Part shown: in pieces, positions 26,175 through 35,500 of the stretch | How positions within the stretch are numbered: the stretch's first letter is position 1 | Layout: each line of letters starts with the position of its first letter | Assembly: GCA_009929855.1 (NCBI GenBank) | Contig: RZZN01000036.1 | Span: 1-36,094 of the forward strand | Length of the DNA: 36,094 nucleotides | Direction: 5' to 3' | Source of the DNA: Gammaproteobacteria bacterium | GTDB taxonomy: Bacteria > Pseudomonadota > Gammaproteobacteria > Chromatiales > Chromatiaceae | Program-made: the position numbers and the translations under genes | Notes under the pieces: generated by a model | Told to the model about the DNA's origin: nothing | The model's input: the letters and a program-made list of their open reading frames with translations, nothing else | The model's database searches: none

Positions 26175-26776
26175 AGCCTCGGGAGGCCCGGCGTCGGTTC
26201 GCCCGGCGTTGGCCTGGGGCGTCGCGCGACCCGCGGCGCAACGTCCACGCGCCTCGAGCGCCATGAAATTCGGTTTATCACCCGCGAAGTCGCGCTATAC
26301 TTAAAGATGATGAGTGTGTCGATGTCATTGTGTAAGATCGTCCTGGACGATCAGGTGATGGCGATGCGCATGTCACCCAGGTCGGCGGGGCGCGAGTCTT
26401 GCCCACCGCATGCGTGGCGCGGCCACCGCGCGCAGAGGGGCCGAAGAGTCGAGTCCTCTGGCCCGGACCGGGACGCACTGGACGGGCGAGCCGAATGGAT
26501 CGTGGAAATGAATCGCGGCGAAACGCCAATGGTGTCCTATACTAAAGGCGGAGACGAAGTATCGGCGACCCGCGTGGTCGGATGGCCGCGACCCACATGA
26601 GGCCACGGTGATCCCCTGGCCGCGAGAGGATTCGGCCTGGGGCGATGTCGTTTTAGCTACTGTTGTAAAAAGCCAACGGAGCCGGTCGAACTGACCTTGT
26701 GACGTACCCAAGTATGGGTCGTGGAAGGCTTGTCTGAAACCATTGAGGTCGTGTCTCCATTGACACAAAAAATCGC

Positions 26777-26794
26777 TGTTGTGGGTTGACAACA
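26777..26794. promoter_or_regulatory. Operator-like dyad over the -35 box
   Basis: TGTTGT-N6-ACAACA is a perfect 6-bp inverted repeat whose right half overlaps the TTGACA box at 26786-26791. A dyad in this position would let a dimeric regulator block or recruit RNA polymerase. A further TGTTGT half-site lies at 26661-26666. The regulator is unknown. Confidence 0.5.
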
Positions 26795-26813
26795 ACAATC
26801 CGCGGTGTAAACT
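26786..26813 (+). promoter_or_regulatory. Sigma-70-type promoter of the secreted-protein gene
   Basis: A perfect -35 box TTGACA (26786-26791) is separated by 16 bases from TAAACT (26808-26813). Transcription would begin near 26820, leaving a leader of about 150 nucleotides before the ATG at 26971. A second TTGACA at 26760 has no -10 partner. Confidence 0.6.
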
Positions 26814-26921
26814 CCACCACTAACCGCTACGATGTGCATCGATGGCGGCAGGGGACATGGCTAAAGGAGCCTGAATCCCATTCGTCACATCCGCGGGTAG
26901 ACCCTCGACCCAGGTGAACTA

Positions 26922-26937
26922 CGAAACTCCAGTTTCG
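26922..26937 (+). promoter_or_regulatory. Leader hairpin just upstream of the ribosome site
   Basis: CGAAACT and AGTTTCG are perfect complements around two bases and can fold as a 6-bp stem with a tetraloop in the mRNA leader, 18 bases before AGGAGAG. Such a structure could stabilise an abundant mRNA or affect translation. Confidence 0.45.
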
Positions 26938-26970
26938 ACCACGTGAAGACCATATAGGAGAGTTCCATCC

Positions 26971-28149
26971 ATGTTTGCCAAGCAAAAATTAACCACCGCC
27001 GTCGGTATCGCGCTTGGTGCGTCCGTCGTGGCGCTGTCCCCGGTTCAGTCCGCCCTCGCCGGTAGCGCGCTGTTCCAGCACATTGTGGCCAGCCCGTCCG
27101 TGACCACCGTCCTGAGCATCATCAATCAGTCTGGTGAAAACTACACCCTGACCGAGACGGCTGGTGGCACCAACCTGCACTATCGTCTCTACTACAAGCC
27201 GATCACTGGCAACAATGCGGTTGACAACGCGCTCGTCTGCGAAGAAGTCAACACGATGCAGCCGACCAGCAAGAACGACATCCAGACCATCGACATCGGT
27301 GGTGTCTTCGGTGCCGGTACCGCTGGCGTCCTGTTCAACGATCCGAGTGTCAACAACCGTTGGGCTCAGTCGCTGAAGCGCTACGACCTGGCCGCCCCCG
27401 TGAAGCCCATGCGTGGCTATCTGGTCGTCGACAACGCCGATAGCGGCCAAGCCGTGACCGTCTCCGGCGAGGCCTTCGTCTTCGAGTTCGCGAGCGGTGC
27501 CGCCTGGGGTTATCAGGCCTTCGCCAATGGTCTCGAGACAGTCTCCGCAGGTCCGGAGTTCTGGTACTGGGATCGTGCTTCGGCCAGCCCATCCACGGTC
27601 GCCGTCATGCCGTTCGCCGAGTTCTCGACCTCGTTCATCGTGATGGTCCCGGACAACTTCTTCACCGGTACCGTCGTGCCAGCGGTCAACAACTACCAGG
27701 CCGATCTGCTGTTCGGCACCGGCCCGGGCAACGCCTATGTGATGTTCGACCGCGACGAGAACCCGGTGTCCGGCTCGCGTCGTCAGAGCGTGACCTGCGT
27801 GGGTCGCGTCGATGTCGAAGACCTGACGACCGTCGGTGTTCGTCCGCTCATCCCGGACGGTGGCTGGGGCAGCCTCTGGAACCGCCCGGTGGTGCTCGAT
27901 GGCAACGGTCAGCGTGATGACGAAGTCAACCAGATTCCGTGGGGCTTGATCTCCCCGTACGGTGGGGCCATCATCACCAAGCTCGAGTACAACCTCGGCA
28001 ACAGCTTCAACGGTGAGCCTGCCGATGGCGTCTTCAACAACGCCTTCACGTTGCGTCCTCCGGTGCAGTTCAACGTCCTGGGCGAGCCCTTCGATCGCCC
28101 GATGGACACCGCGCCCGCTGGCACGCTGCCCGAGTTCAAGGCGCAGTAA
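26971..28149 (+). CDS. Secreted protein of unknown function, probably highly expressed
   Basis: The 392-residue protein has a clear signal peptide (MFAKQKLTTAVGIALGASVV, cleavage after SALA at about residue 30). The mature region is acidic, beta-rich and Asn/Gly/Val-rich, with only two Cys (LVCEE, VTCVG). I recognise no family. Signs of high expression are that every Arg codon I checked is CGT or CGC, Asn is almost always AAC, the promoter is strong, AGGAGAG sits eight bases before the ATG, and a strong terminator follows. The codon use differs clearly from neighbouring genes, which also use CGG and CGA. An abundant surface-layer, matrix or outer-membrane-associated protein is a reasonable guess. 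There is no IPTL-like sorting tail; it ends LPEFKAQ. The upstream OGT-like enzyme may modify it. Confidence 0.8.
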   Translation: MFAKQKLTTAVGIALGASVVALSPVQSALAGSALFQHIVASPSVTTVLSIINQSGENYTLTETAGGTNLHYRLYYKPITGNNAVDNALVCEEVNTMQPTSKNDIQTIDIGGVFGAGTAGVLFNDPSVNNRWAQSLKRYDLAAPVKPMRGYLVVDNADSGQAVTVSGEAFVFEFASGAAWGYQAFANGLETVSAGPEFWYWDRASASPSTVAVMPFAEFSTSFIVMVPDNFFTGTVVPAVNNYQADLLFGTGPGNAYVMFDRDENPVSGSRRQSVTCVGRVDVEDLTTVGVRPLIPDGGWGSLWNRPVVLDGNGQRDDEVNQIPWGLISPYGGAIITKLEYNLGNSFNGEPADGVFNNAFTLRPPVQFNVLGEPFDRPMDTAPAGTLPEFKAQ

Positions 28150-28177
28150 TCGCTCCACGTGACCCGCAAGGGTTCGG

Positions 28178-28202
28178 AAAAGCCGCCTTCGGGCGGCTTT
28201 TT
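28178..28202 (+). terminator. Strong Rho-independent terminator after the secreted-protein gene
   Basis: AGCCGCC-TTCG-GGCGGCT forms a stem of seven G/C-rich pairs on a stable TTCG tetraloop, preceded by AAA and followed by TTTTT. It lies about 30 bases after the stop codon at 28149. Confidence 0.93.
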
Positions 28203-28276
28203 GTTGGTCAGGACCCTGAATCCCATGTGCGGCGCGGACACCATCGAGTCAGCGCCATGATGAACGAGGACGCTTG

Positions 28277-30073
28277 ATGATGACTCTCCACCGGCGACGC
28301 CGCCCGCTTCTGCGGGCTGGTGCCGTGGCCTTGCTGCTGCTCAACTCGATCGGTCTCGCCGCGGCCTCCGATTCACCGACCGAGCGCTTGACGACTGTCC
28401 CAATGGAGCTCGGCGGCGACTGGGACTATCGTCTGGACGCCCAGGGAGGCGCCTGGATCGCCTACTATGACGCGGCCCGGCTCTTGCGGCTGCGGGCGCC
28501 GGATGGGACCGAGACTCTGATGGTTCCAGAGGGACGTGGACAGGCCCCCTCGGGGATCGCGATGGCGATGTTGGACGATCGTCCAGCCCTCTTGTGGCGC
28601 GACAAGGTGCCAGACAAGGGACTCTATCTCGCTCGGCTCGATCGTCCGGAGACGGCCCCACTCGAGCTGGGCGCCAAGACCGAGCCGCTCGCCCGCTTCC
28701 ACGCCCAGCGATTCGGCGATCGGCTCGATGTCCTTTGGTATGGCGAGGCCCCAGTCGAGGGTCGCCCTGATCACTACCATCTCTATACCCGTCAGCTGAA
28801 TCTCGCGAATGGCGAGCTTGGCCCCATCGAGCGTCTGATGCCCGGGATCTACCCGGTCTGGGCGATGGATCGGCAGGGTGCTCTGATGGTGATGAGTTGG
28901 TCGGCCGAGGAATCACCACAACGGATCAGTGCGCGTTTTCGACCCGCCGGTGCCGAGGCCTTCGGCGAGGCCGTGACCATCGCCGAGGTCCCTGGGATCA
29001 CACCGATCTTCCGCGCGGTCTCGGTCGGCAATCGGTGGCTCGTGTTCTGGGTGGTCAACGATGGCATCGACGACATGTCGATCCAGCTCCAGGGCGCCTA
29101 CTCGGATGACCAGGGCAAGACCTGGACTGGTGTGCGCTTCGACGATCTGCGCGGTTTCGATGTCGGCTCGCTCGACATCGTCGCGGATGACTCAGGGCAG
29201 CAGATTCTACTCGGACTGAGCGGACGTCTGCCCGGACAAAAGGAGAGCGTGCGCTTGATCCGCTCCAGCGATCAAGGCACCACCTGGTCCAAATCCCAAT
29301 CGCTCCAAGGCAGTGACGCGCTCGAGCGCTATCACGCGCGCAACCCCATGGTTGCCTTTGGCTCCAAGCCGGGACAGGTGCTGGTGGTCTGGGAGGATTG
29401 GCGACAGATCCGCTCGCGCCTTTTCGCCAGCCTGTCCAATGATGGGGGCGAGACCTGGGCGGTGAGCAACCTCGTGCTCCCACACGAGACGGGCGCCAAT
29501 CTGGCCGCGCGATTCAATCTCAATGCGCTCTATCGAGATGGCGAGCGCTTCAATCTGATCGCCGAGCAAGCCGTCAATGACGCGCTGGAGAACAAGCATC
29601 TGGTGCGTTTGAGCTTCACCGCCGATGAATTGGTCGAGCTGGCCAAGGCCGCCACCGCGCCGCGTGAACAGGAACAGGGGCAAGGCACAGCGATCGATCC
29701 ACGCTCCGAAGCGGGGCTGCGCCAGCGGATCGATGCATATTGGCAGGCCATGCAGGAGGGCGATTACACCAAGTCGATGAAATTCTTCGATCCATTCTTC
29801 AGTGCGCGGGTCGATCCAATCCGCTATCTGAGCATGGTCGGGCGCATTAAGTACAGCGCGCATCGGGTGGAAGAGCTCAGTATCGACGGGCCAAGCGCGA
29901 GCGTGATGACCGTCATCCGAGCATCGGTTCCGCCCTTCCAGGCGAAAACCGGTGAGATCATCCAGCAAGCGGAGCGCGACATCCCGCTGAATGACACCTG
30001 GCTCTGGGTCGACGACAACTGGTATCGCGAGTTCTACAGCGAGGCCCAGGAAGTGCGCTTCACGCGCCACTGA
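28277..30073 (+). CDS. Secreted Asp-box beta-propeller (sialidase-like) protein with NTF2-like C-terminus
   Basis: The 598 residues begin with a signal peptide (RRRRPLLRAGAVALLLLNS, ending near LAAAS at about 30). The propeller region (about 35-460) has three textbook Asp boxes: SDDQGKTW at 276-283, SSDQGTTW at 330-337 and SNDGGETW at 387-394. These mark BNR/sialidase-type blades. Sialidase catalytic residues (Arg triad, Tyr/Glu pair) could not be assigned, so enzyme activity is uncertain. Residues about 475-590 look like an NTF2/SnoaL-type domain (IDAYWQAMQEGDYTKSMKFF). The ATG at 28277 has GAGGA seven bases upstream; TTG at 28274 and ATG at 28280 are alternatives. It follows the secreted-protein gene across a strong terminator, so it may have its own promoter or depend on read-through. 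Confidence 0.82.
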   Translation: MMTLHRRRRPLLRAGAVALLLLNSIGLAAASDSPTERLTTVPMELGGDWDYRLDAQGGAWIAYYDAARLLRLRAPDGTETLMVPEGRGQAPSGIAMAMLDDRPALLWRDKVPDKGLYLARLDRPETAPLELGAKTEPLARFHAQRFGDRLDVLWYGEAPVEGRPDHYHLYTRQLNLANGELGPIERLMPGIYPVWAMDRQGALMVMSWSAEESPQRISARFRPAGAEAFGEAVTIAEVPGITPIFRAVSVGNRWLVFWVVNDGIDDMSIQLQGAYSDDQGKTWTGVRFDDLRGFDVGSLDIVADDSGQQILLGLSGRLPGQKESVRLIRSSDQGTTWSKSQSLQGSDALERYHARNPMVAFGSKPGQVLVVWEDWRQIRSRLFASLSNDGGETWAVSNLVLPHETGANLAARFNLNALYRDGERFNLIAEQAVNDALENKHLVRLSFTADELVELAKAATAPREQEQGQGTAIDPRSEAGLRQRIDAYWQAMQEGDYTKSMKFFDPFFSARVDPIRYLSMVGRIKYSAHRVEELSIDGPSASVMTVIRASVPPFQAKTGEIIQQAERDIPLNDTWLWVDDNWYREFYSEAQEVRFTRH

Positions 30074-30088
30074 TCGTGGGTGTCAGAG

Positions 30089-30111
30089 GCGTGTGCGAGA
30101 CTCGCACACGC
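30089..30111. terminator. Perfect 10-bp hairpin after the propeller gene
   Basis: GCGTGTGCGA and TCGCACACGC form a 10-bp stem with loop GAC, 16 bases after the stop codon. It is followed by TTCATC rather than a real T-run. It probably ends or stabilises the propeller mRNA. Confidence 0.5.
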
Positions 30112-30161
30112 TTCATCGCTCCGATGGTTGGTGAGCGGATCAGGATTCGGGAACCTCGAGC

Positions 30162-31355
30162 ATGAGACTGCTGATCCTTCATCAAGCCGCGGTGTTCGGT
30201 GGCGCCGAGCGGACGACGCGCAATCTGCTCAGTCATCTGGACCGTGCGGTGGTCGAGCAGGTCATCCTGGCGGCGCCCGCGGCACTCCGGCCCTTCATGC
30301 CGGATGCCGATGACGCCTTCATCGACACCGCGCCGCTGATTCGGCACGGCTGGTTCGCCCCCGAGTGGGGTCGCTTGCGCGATGACGTCGCGGCGACGAC
30401 CCGGATCCTCGACGAGGTGCAGCCTGATCTAGCGCTCGGCATGATGCATTATTCGGCCGCCCTCGTGACCTTTGCCGCGCGCCGTGCACGCCGTCGACCG
30501 AGTGCGTTGGGCAGCTTTCGCGGCCCGATCTACGAATATATCCGTCGCTACGAGAGCGGTGTGCGCCGACGTCTCGCTCTGCATGCGGTGATCGGCGCAA
30601 CGGCGCGACTGGCCGATCGGATCCTCGTGCCCTCGCGCGGGACCGCCGAGGATACCTGTCGACGCTTCCTCGGCGCGCGGTCACGCACGCTGGTGATTCC
30701 CAACGGGATCGATGGCGCGAGCGTGCGCGCGGCCGCCGAGCAGCCGGCTCCGGGGTTGGATGTCCTGCCGAGCGATCTGCCCATGCTCTGTGTCGCGGCG
30801 CGTCTGTCGATCGAAAAGGATGTCCACCTGCTCATCGATGCGGTGTCGCGTCTGCAGACGTACTGTCCGTGCGCGCTGGTCGTGGTGGGCGATGGTCCGC
30901 AAGGGCCCATGCTCCAAGCGCAGGTCGCGGCTCGGGGTCTCGCCGATCGGGTCGCATTCGTCGGCCATCGCGAGAATGTCTATCCCTACATGCGCCGCGC
31001 CGATCTCTATGTCCACACCTGCCAGTTCGAGGGCTTCGGTTATACGATGCTCGAGGCCATGGCTTGTGGCACGGCGGTGATCGCGACCGATTGCCCGCAT
31101 GGTCCGCGCGAGGTCCTCGACCAGGGGCGCTCTGGATGCTTGGTCGAGCCGGGTGATCCCGAGGCGCTGGCCCGTGGCATCGCCGAGCTGCTGACCCACC
31201 CCGAGCGACGCGCGCGGCTCGCCGCCGCGGGCCTCGCGCGTGCCGAGACACTTTCGGTCGAGCGCATGGCCAGGGGCTACGAGGCGGCCTTCGTCGGGGC
31301 CTTGGACGAGCGTGGCCGGAAGTGGCGCGAGCGCTCGGCCCGCCGTGGAGCTTGA
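30162..31355 (+). CDS. Glycosyltransferase family 4 protein
   Basis: This 397-residue GT-B enzyme starts MRLLILHQAAVFGGAERTTRNLL, with the GGAER loop typical of GT4 acceptor domains. Its donor half has VAARLSIEKDVHLLIDAV, VVVGDGPQGPML, CQFEGFGYTMLEAMACG (EX7E complete) and ATDCPHGPREVLDQGRSG. The last motif is also found in the GT4 half of the fusion at 17726, so the two belong to the same GT4 subgroup. The function is inferred as transfer of an NDP- or UDP-sugar in surface glycan synthesis. Its ribosome site is weak. An acyltransferase gene follows after 69 bases, and the two may form a unit that builds and O-acylates a glycan. Confidence 0.9.
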   Translation: MRLLILHQAAVFGGAERTTRNLLSHLDRAVVEQVILAAPAALRPFMPDADDAFIDTAPLIRHGWFAPEWGRLRDDVAATTRILDEVQPDLALGMMHYSAALVTFAARRARRRPSALGSFRGPIYEYIRRYESGVRRRLALHAVIGATARLADRILVPSRGTAEDTCRRFLGARSRTLVIPNGIDGASVRAAAEQPAPGLDVLPSDLPMLCVAARLSIEKDVHLLIDAVSRLQTYCPCALVVVGDGPQGPMLQAQVAARGLADRVAFVGHRENVYPYMRRADLYVHTCQFEGFGYTMLEAMACGTAVIATDCPHGPREVLDQGRSGCLVEPGDPEALARGIAELLTHPERRARLAAAGLARAETLSVERMARGYEAAFVGALDERGRKWRERSARRGA

Positions 31356-31424
31356 GCGCCGGGCCAAGGATCGGCATGGCTCGGCCCTCTACTCGAGACG
31401 TCCGATGGAATTCGCCGCGTGGCC

Positions 31425-32555
31425 ATGACCTCCAATTCGCCCGCCCTGGGGGCGGTCGCCGGGACGCGCATGCATCAGATCCTGAATGTCCAGGGCCTGC
31501 GCGCCCTGGCAGTCCTGCTCGTGGTGTTCCTGCATCTGCGAGATCTCGAGCGCGTCCACCGGGTCGACGCACTCCTCCCCGTGTGGGCCGACATCGGCCA
31601 CAGTGGTGTCGATCTCTTCTTCGTCATCAGCGGTTTCATCATGGTCGTCATCGCACGGGAGCAGTCCGCGACGATGCGCACGGCCGCGCGCTTCCTCTAC
31701 CATCGCTGGGCTCGCATCTACCCGGCGTATTGGTTCTGGTTCCTGGTGACGCTCGCGATCTATCTCACCGCCCCTGCATGGCTGAGACTGTCGCCCAACC
31801 AGCTCGATCAGTTGGTCGCATCCTTTTTCTTGATCCCGACCTGGACCGCGCAGCTGGTGCCAGTCTCCTGGACACTGAAATACGAGCTCTATTTCTATCT
31901 CGTGTTCTCGGTCATCATCCTGCTGCCTCCCGGCTGGCGAGCGCGCGTACTCCTGCTCTGGGGGGTGTATCTGCTGCTCGGTCAAGCGGTGTGCTATGAG
32001 GCACCCGACATCCTGTGCCACAAGACCTGGTTCTTGACGATGCACCCGCTGGCGTTCGAGTTCCTATTCGGCGCCGCTGTCGCCTGGCTGTATCTGCATC
32101 AGCGCATCGCCCATCCGGTTCGAATCCTGGCGCTCGGCCTCTTGATGTTCGCCGGCGGTCTGACGTTTTTCATCTGGAGTGGGATTCATCTGGATGCCAA
32201 CATCTGGTATCGGGTTCTGCTCTTCGGGCTGCCGGCCGCGGTCTTGCTCTGGGGCTTGGTGGAGATGGAGCGCCAAGACGCGCTCCTGATGCCAACCTGG
32301 TTGGTTGCCATCGGCAATGCCTCCTATTCGATCTATCTCTCCCATCTCGTCCTGATCGAGCTGCTGTTCAGGGCACTGTCCAAGCAAGACGGGATCCCGA
32401 CGGTCGCCGCGACCCCGCTCGTATGCATGCTCGCGCTCGGTATCGGGATCTTGGCCTATCAGCGCGTCGAGCGTCCATTGCTTGCGCTCACGCGCGGACG
32501 CCACGGCGCGCTCGTGCCCTGGCGGCGCTTCACTGGACCGCGCTCGCCGTCTTGA
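31425..32555 (+). CDS. Acyltransferase family 3 membrane protein (OafA/YrhL-like)
   Basis: This polytopic membrane protein of 376 residues has about ten helices. It carries acyltransferase-3 landmarks: LNVQGLRALAVLLVVFLHL with the essential His at the end of helix 1, ISGFIMVVIAREQ, and the Arg-rich RWARIYPAYWFWF. The C-terminal YSIYLSHLVLIEL is also diagnostic. These enzymes move acetyl or other acyl groups from the cytoplasm onto sugars of LPS O-antigen, exopolysaccharide or glycoconjugates. The start is uncertain: GTG at 31419, ATG at 31425 (chosen) or ATG at 31470 just before the conserved first helix. It follows a GT4 gene and converges on the giant glycosyltransferase, with 27 bases between stop codons. 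Confidence 0.9.
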   Translation: MTSNSPALGAVAGTRMHQILNVQGLRALAVLLVVFLHLRDLERVHRVDALLPVWADIGHSGVDLFFVISGFIMVVIAREQSATMRTAARFLYHRWARIYPAYWFWFLVTLAIYLTAPAWLRLSPNQLDQLVASFFLIPTWTAQLVPVSWTLKYELYFYLVFSVIILLPPGWRARVLLLWGVYLLLGQAVCYEAPDILCHKTWFLTMHPLAFEFLFGAAVAWLYLHQRIAHPVRILALGLLMFAGGLTFFIWSGIHLDANIWYRVLLFGLPAAVLLWGLVEMERQDALLMPTWLVAIGNASYSIYLSHLVLIELLFRALSKQDGIPTVAATPLVCMLALGIGILAYQRVERPLLALTRGRHGALVPWRRFTGPRSPS

Positions 32556-32582
32556 TGGGGCCCATCGGCCTCTGGTCGATGC

Positions 32583-35500
32583 TCATGGTCCCTCGTCGGT
32601 CGCTGGCCTGGGTTGGAACAAGGCCAACAATTGGGGGGCGACCGCGGCCTTGGAGTACCGTGATTCGATGAGTCTGCGTCCAGCCACCGAGATGCGCTCC
32701 CAGAGAGGATCGTCGGTATAGAGTCGGAGCACGGCATCGGCAAAGGGCTCTGCCTGATCGGCGATCAGCGCGTCCTCCCCGTGCGTCAGCGAGAGACCTT
32801 CGGCGCCGATCGCGGTGGTCACGACGGGTAGCCCAAAACTCAAGCTTTGGCCGATCTTGCCTTTCATGCCAGCCCCATGACGCAGTGGCGAGACGAAGAC
32901 ACGACTGCTCTCGAACCAGGGCGTGACATCGGCGACATAGCCGACCGGGTTGATCCGCTCAGAGGCCAACGTCTTGATGCGGTCCGGCATGTCGCTGCCA
33001 ACGATGTTGAAACGCACATCTGGACGCTTGGAATGGATGATCGGCAAGACCTCGCGCACGAAGAAGAGCACCGCGTCGACATTGGGGGTGTGGTTGAATC
33101 CGCCGATGAAGAATAGATCGGCGCGGTTGGAGAGTGGTGCCCGTGTGGGATGCACACTGTGAATGTTCGGGATGATCTCGACATGCAGCTCGGGGGCCTG
33201 CTCGAGCAAGGTCGCGCGCTCCTCCTGAGTGATGGCCACAGTGATATCGGACGACCTGGCATTGGATAATTCAAGACGATAGTAGTCGTCTGCCTTGCGT
33301 CTGAGCTGCGCGGGATCCGCATCGTAGGGTATTCCGCGCTCGAAGCGAACCCAGTGAAGATCCACCGTGTCATAGATGACTCGCGCCTTGACGGCGAACG
33401 CACGGACGATGGGCAGATAGGCCTGGGCAAGCTCGGGTCGCGCGATCCAGACCGCGCGATAATCCGAACCATTGCGCCGCAACTGTTCGAGCGCCTGGGT
33501 GTGACCGATGAAGACGCTGATGCCGAGCCGATTGAGATCGGCGACGTACTGATCGCTCTCGGCAGCACGATCGCCAACGAAGTCGACGCGCTCGTCGGCC
33601 TCCCGAAGGATCTCGAGGATCATCCGCATGCGATAGGACCCAGAGTCCCGGTCTGGAGTCGGTGGCTTCCAATCGATCACCAGGATACGCTCCGGCGCCA
33701 GATTCGGTGGCGCAAGCAAGCGTTTCCAGCCATCAGGCCAGTCGTTCAAGTCGCCGAGCAGATCCGTGTTGACCCCAAGCTGGACATCTGGATGCGCGCC
33801 AGAGGCCAACGGCCCGGGCGGCGCCAACCTTGGGATCGGGCCGCTGGCATTTTCTCGGAGTAGGGCGACATCACGTCCCTTCTCACCCGTTGGCGTCGGA
33901 CGATAGCCCTTGGCGGCGCCGATCAGGATGTAATGGACCAGTGGGTTGGTGTCGGCGCACTCGGGATAGGTCTCGCGATACCAGCGGGTATCGAACCAGG
34001 GGCTCGGGTTGCGGTCGGCGGCCGCGCCGAAGAGCAGATAGTCGATCAGCGGATTGAGTCCGCTTCTGGCAACCTGAGGGTACTGTTCGAGATACCATGT
34101 CCCATCGAAGAGTTGATGCGGGCGCCTGTTTTCACGCCAGCCCGCAACGAGATAATGATACAGCGGGTTGGCCCCGAGTATGTCGGGGTTCTCCTTGAGA
34201 TAGAGACGGGTGGAGAAGAGCGGATGAGGATCACGACCCTCGGCCGCGCCGGTTTCGATGAAATGACGAAACAGATCCAGATCCTCGTCTTGAAGATCAG
34301 GATTGCTTTGTAGATACCAGTCCGGATCGAACAATGGATGAGGGCTGCGTCGCTCGCGCCAACCATGCCAGAGGTAATGGATGAAGGGATGCAGTCCAGC
34401 CAGTCGGGGCTTGCTGGAGCGATACCACGCGGTGTCGAACAGGACATGCGGATCAAGATCCGAGCCTCGACCCTCGGTGATGAAATGGATCAATGGGTTG
34501 GTCTCGCTGGATCTGACCTCTGGATGCTTGTACAGATACCATTCGAGTGGAAACAGTGGATGGGGATCACAGCCTTGTCGAGCACCTTGCGTGATGAAGT
34601 GCAGCAAGGGATTCTCACCCGTCAGATTGATCCGCGGATTTCTCCTCCGATACCAGCCGATATCGAAGAGTGGATGCGGATTCAGCCCTTGCGCGGCGCC
34701 TTGCTGGATGAAGTGCTCGAGCAAGCTCATCCCCTGGGGTGGCTCGATGGGGTGTCTGAAGAGATACCATTGGGGATCGAACAGCGGATGTGGGCTCAGC
34801 TCCGCGGACGCTCCAGTCTGCAGATAGTGCGAGAGTGGGTCGACTGTCGCGAGATCGATCCGCGCCACTTGGTCGAGATACCAGCGGGTATCGAACAGCG
34901 GACCTGGATCGCGCCGCTCCTGCGCACCCCTGAGTAGCCAATGGATGATCGGACGATAGCCGGTGAGGGCGACCTCGGGATAGCGCCGAACATAGCCAGA
35001 TTCGTCGAAGATGCCCGATGCCACGATGCGCTGGATGCGGGCACGTGAACGCAGGGCTTGGCGCAGACGCAGTCTGAGCGTCCACCAGACCAGCTTGCCC
35101 GCGCCCAGGAGCAGTCGCGGGATGGCCGGCACACGACGCTCGATCGCGATGAGTCGGGCAGCCACCGACCAGAGTGCCTTGGTCTGCAGATCGTTCAAGG
35201 CCAGGGCCAATGACTCGGCAAGCTGCCGGCTCGCGCGCTCCAGGACCAGGACGCGATCATGCTCGGACTTGAGCCAGGTGCGCGTCGCCTCGGATTGCAT
35301 GAGACCTTGATTGCTCGAATACAATTGCGACCTGAGCACGTCGATCTCGCTGCGCAGGGTCGCGGTTTCCCTGATCGACTGGTTGAGCGATGTTTCGAGA
35401 CCAGCGACTCGAGTCCTTTCCTCGTCGAGCTTGGTATGCAGATCGAGAAAATGGGTGGCCCGAACCTTATCGGTCGAAAGCAGCTCGGCGACATGCGAAT

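Larger units (their letters stand above)
26175..26970. other. Long regulatory spacer upstream of the putatively abundant secreted protein
   Basis: The 796 bases are the longest gene-free stretch here and locally AT-richer than the rest. A related string occurs twice, CTATACTTAAAG at 26295 and CTATACTAAAG at 26537. Further on are a TGTTGT half-site at 26661, an ACCCA/TGGGT inverted repeat near 26706-26719, a strong promoter with dyad at 26777-26813, and an approximately 150-nt leader with a hairpin and a good ribosome site (AGGAGAG at 26956-26962). Small open frames on both strands look non-coding. Confidence 0.6.

Noticed and set aside
26307-26798. Small open frames on both strands in the long spacer (26307-26600 forward, 26373-26798 reverse)
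   Set aside because: Their composition is unlike neighbouring proteins, there are no convincing ribosome sites and they overlap each other.
26857-26874. Six-codon leader peptide as an attenuator
   Set aside because: It lacks a properly spaced ribosome site and any run of regulatory codons or terminator/antiterminator pair. It is kept only as a remark in the leader finding.
26989-28158. 389-codon open frame antisense to the secreted-protein gene
   Set aside because: The restricted codon use of the real gene removes stops on the other strand. The forward product has a signal peptide, a ribosome site and a terminator; the reverse one has none.
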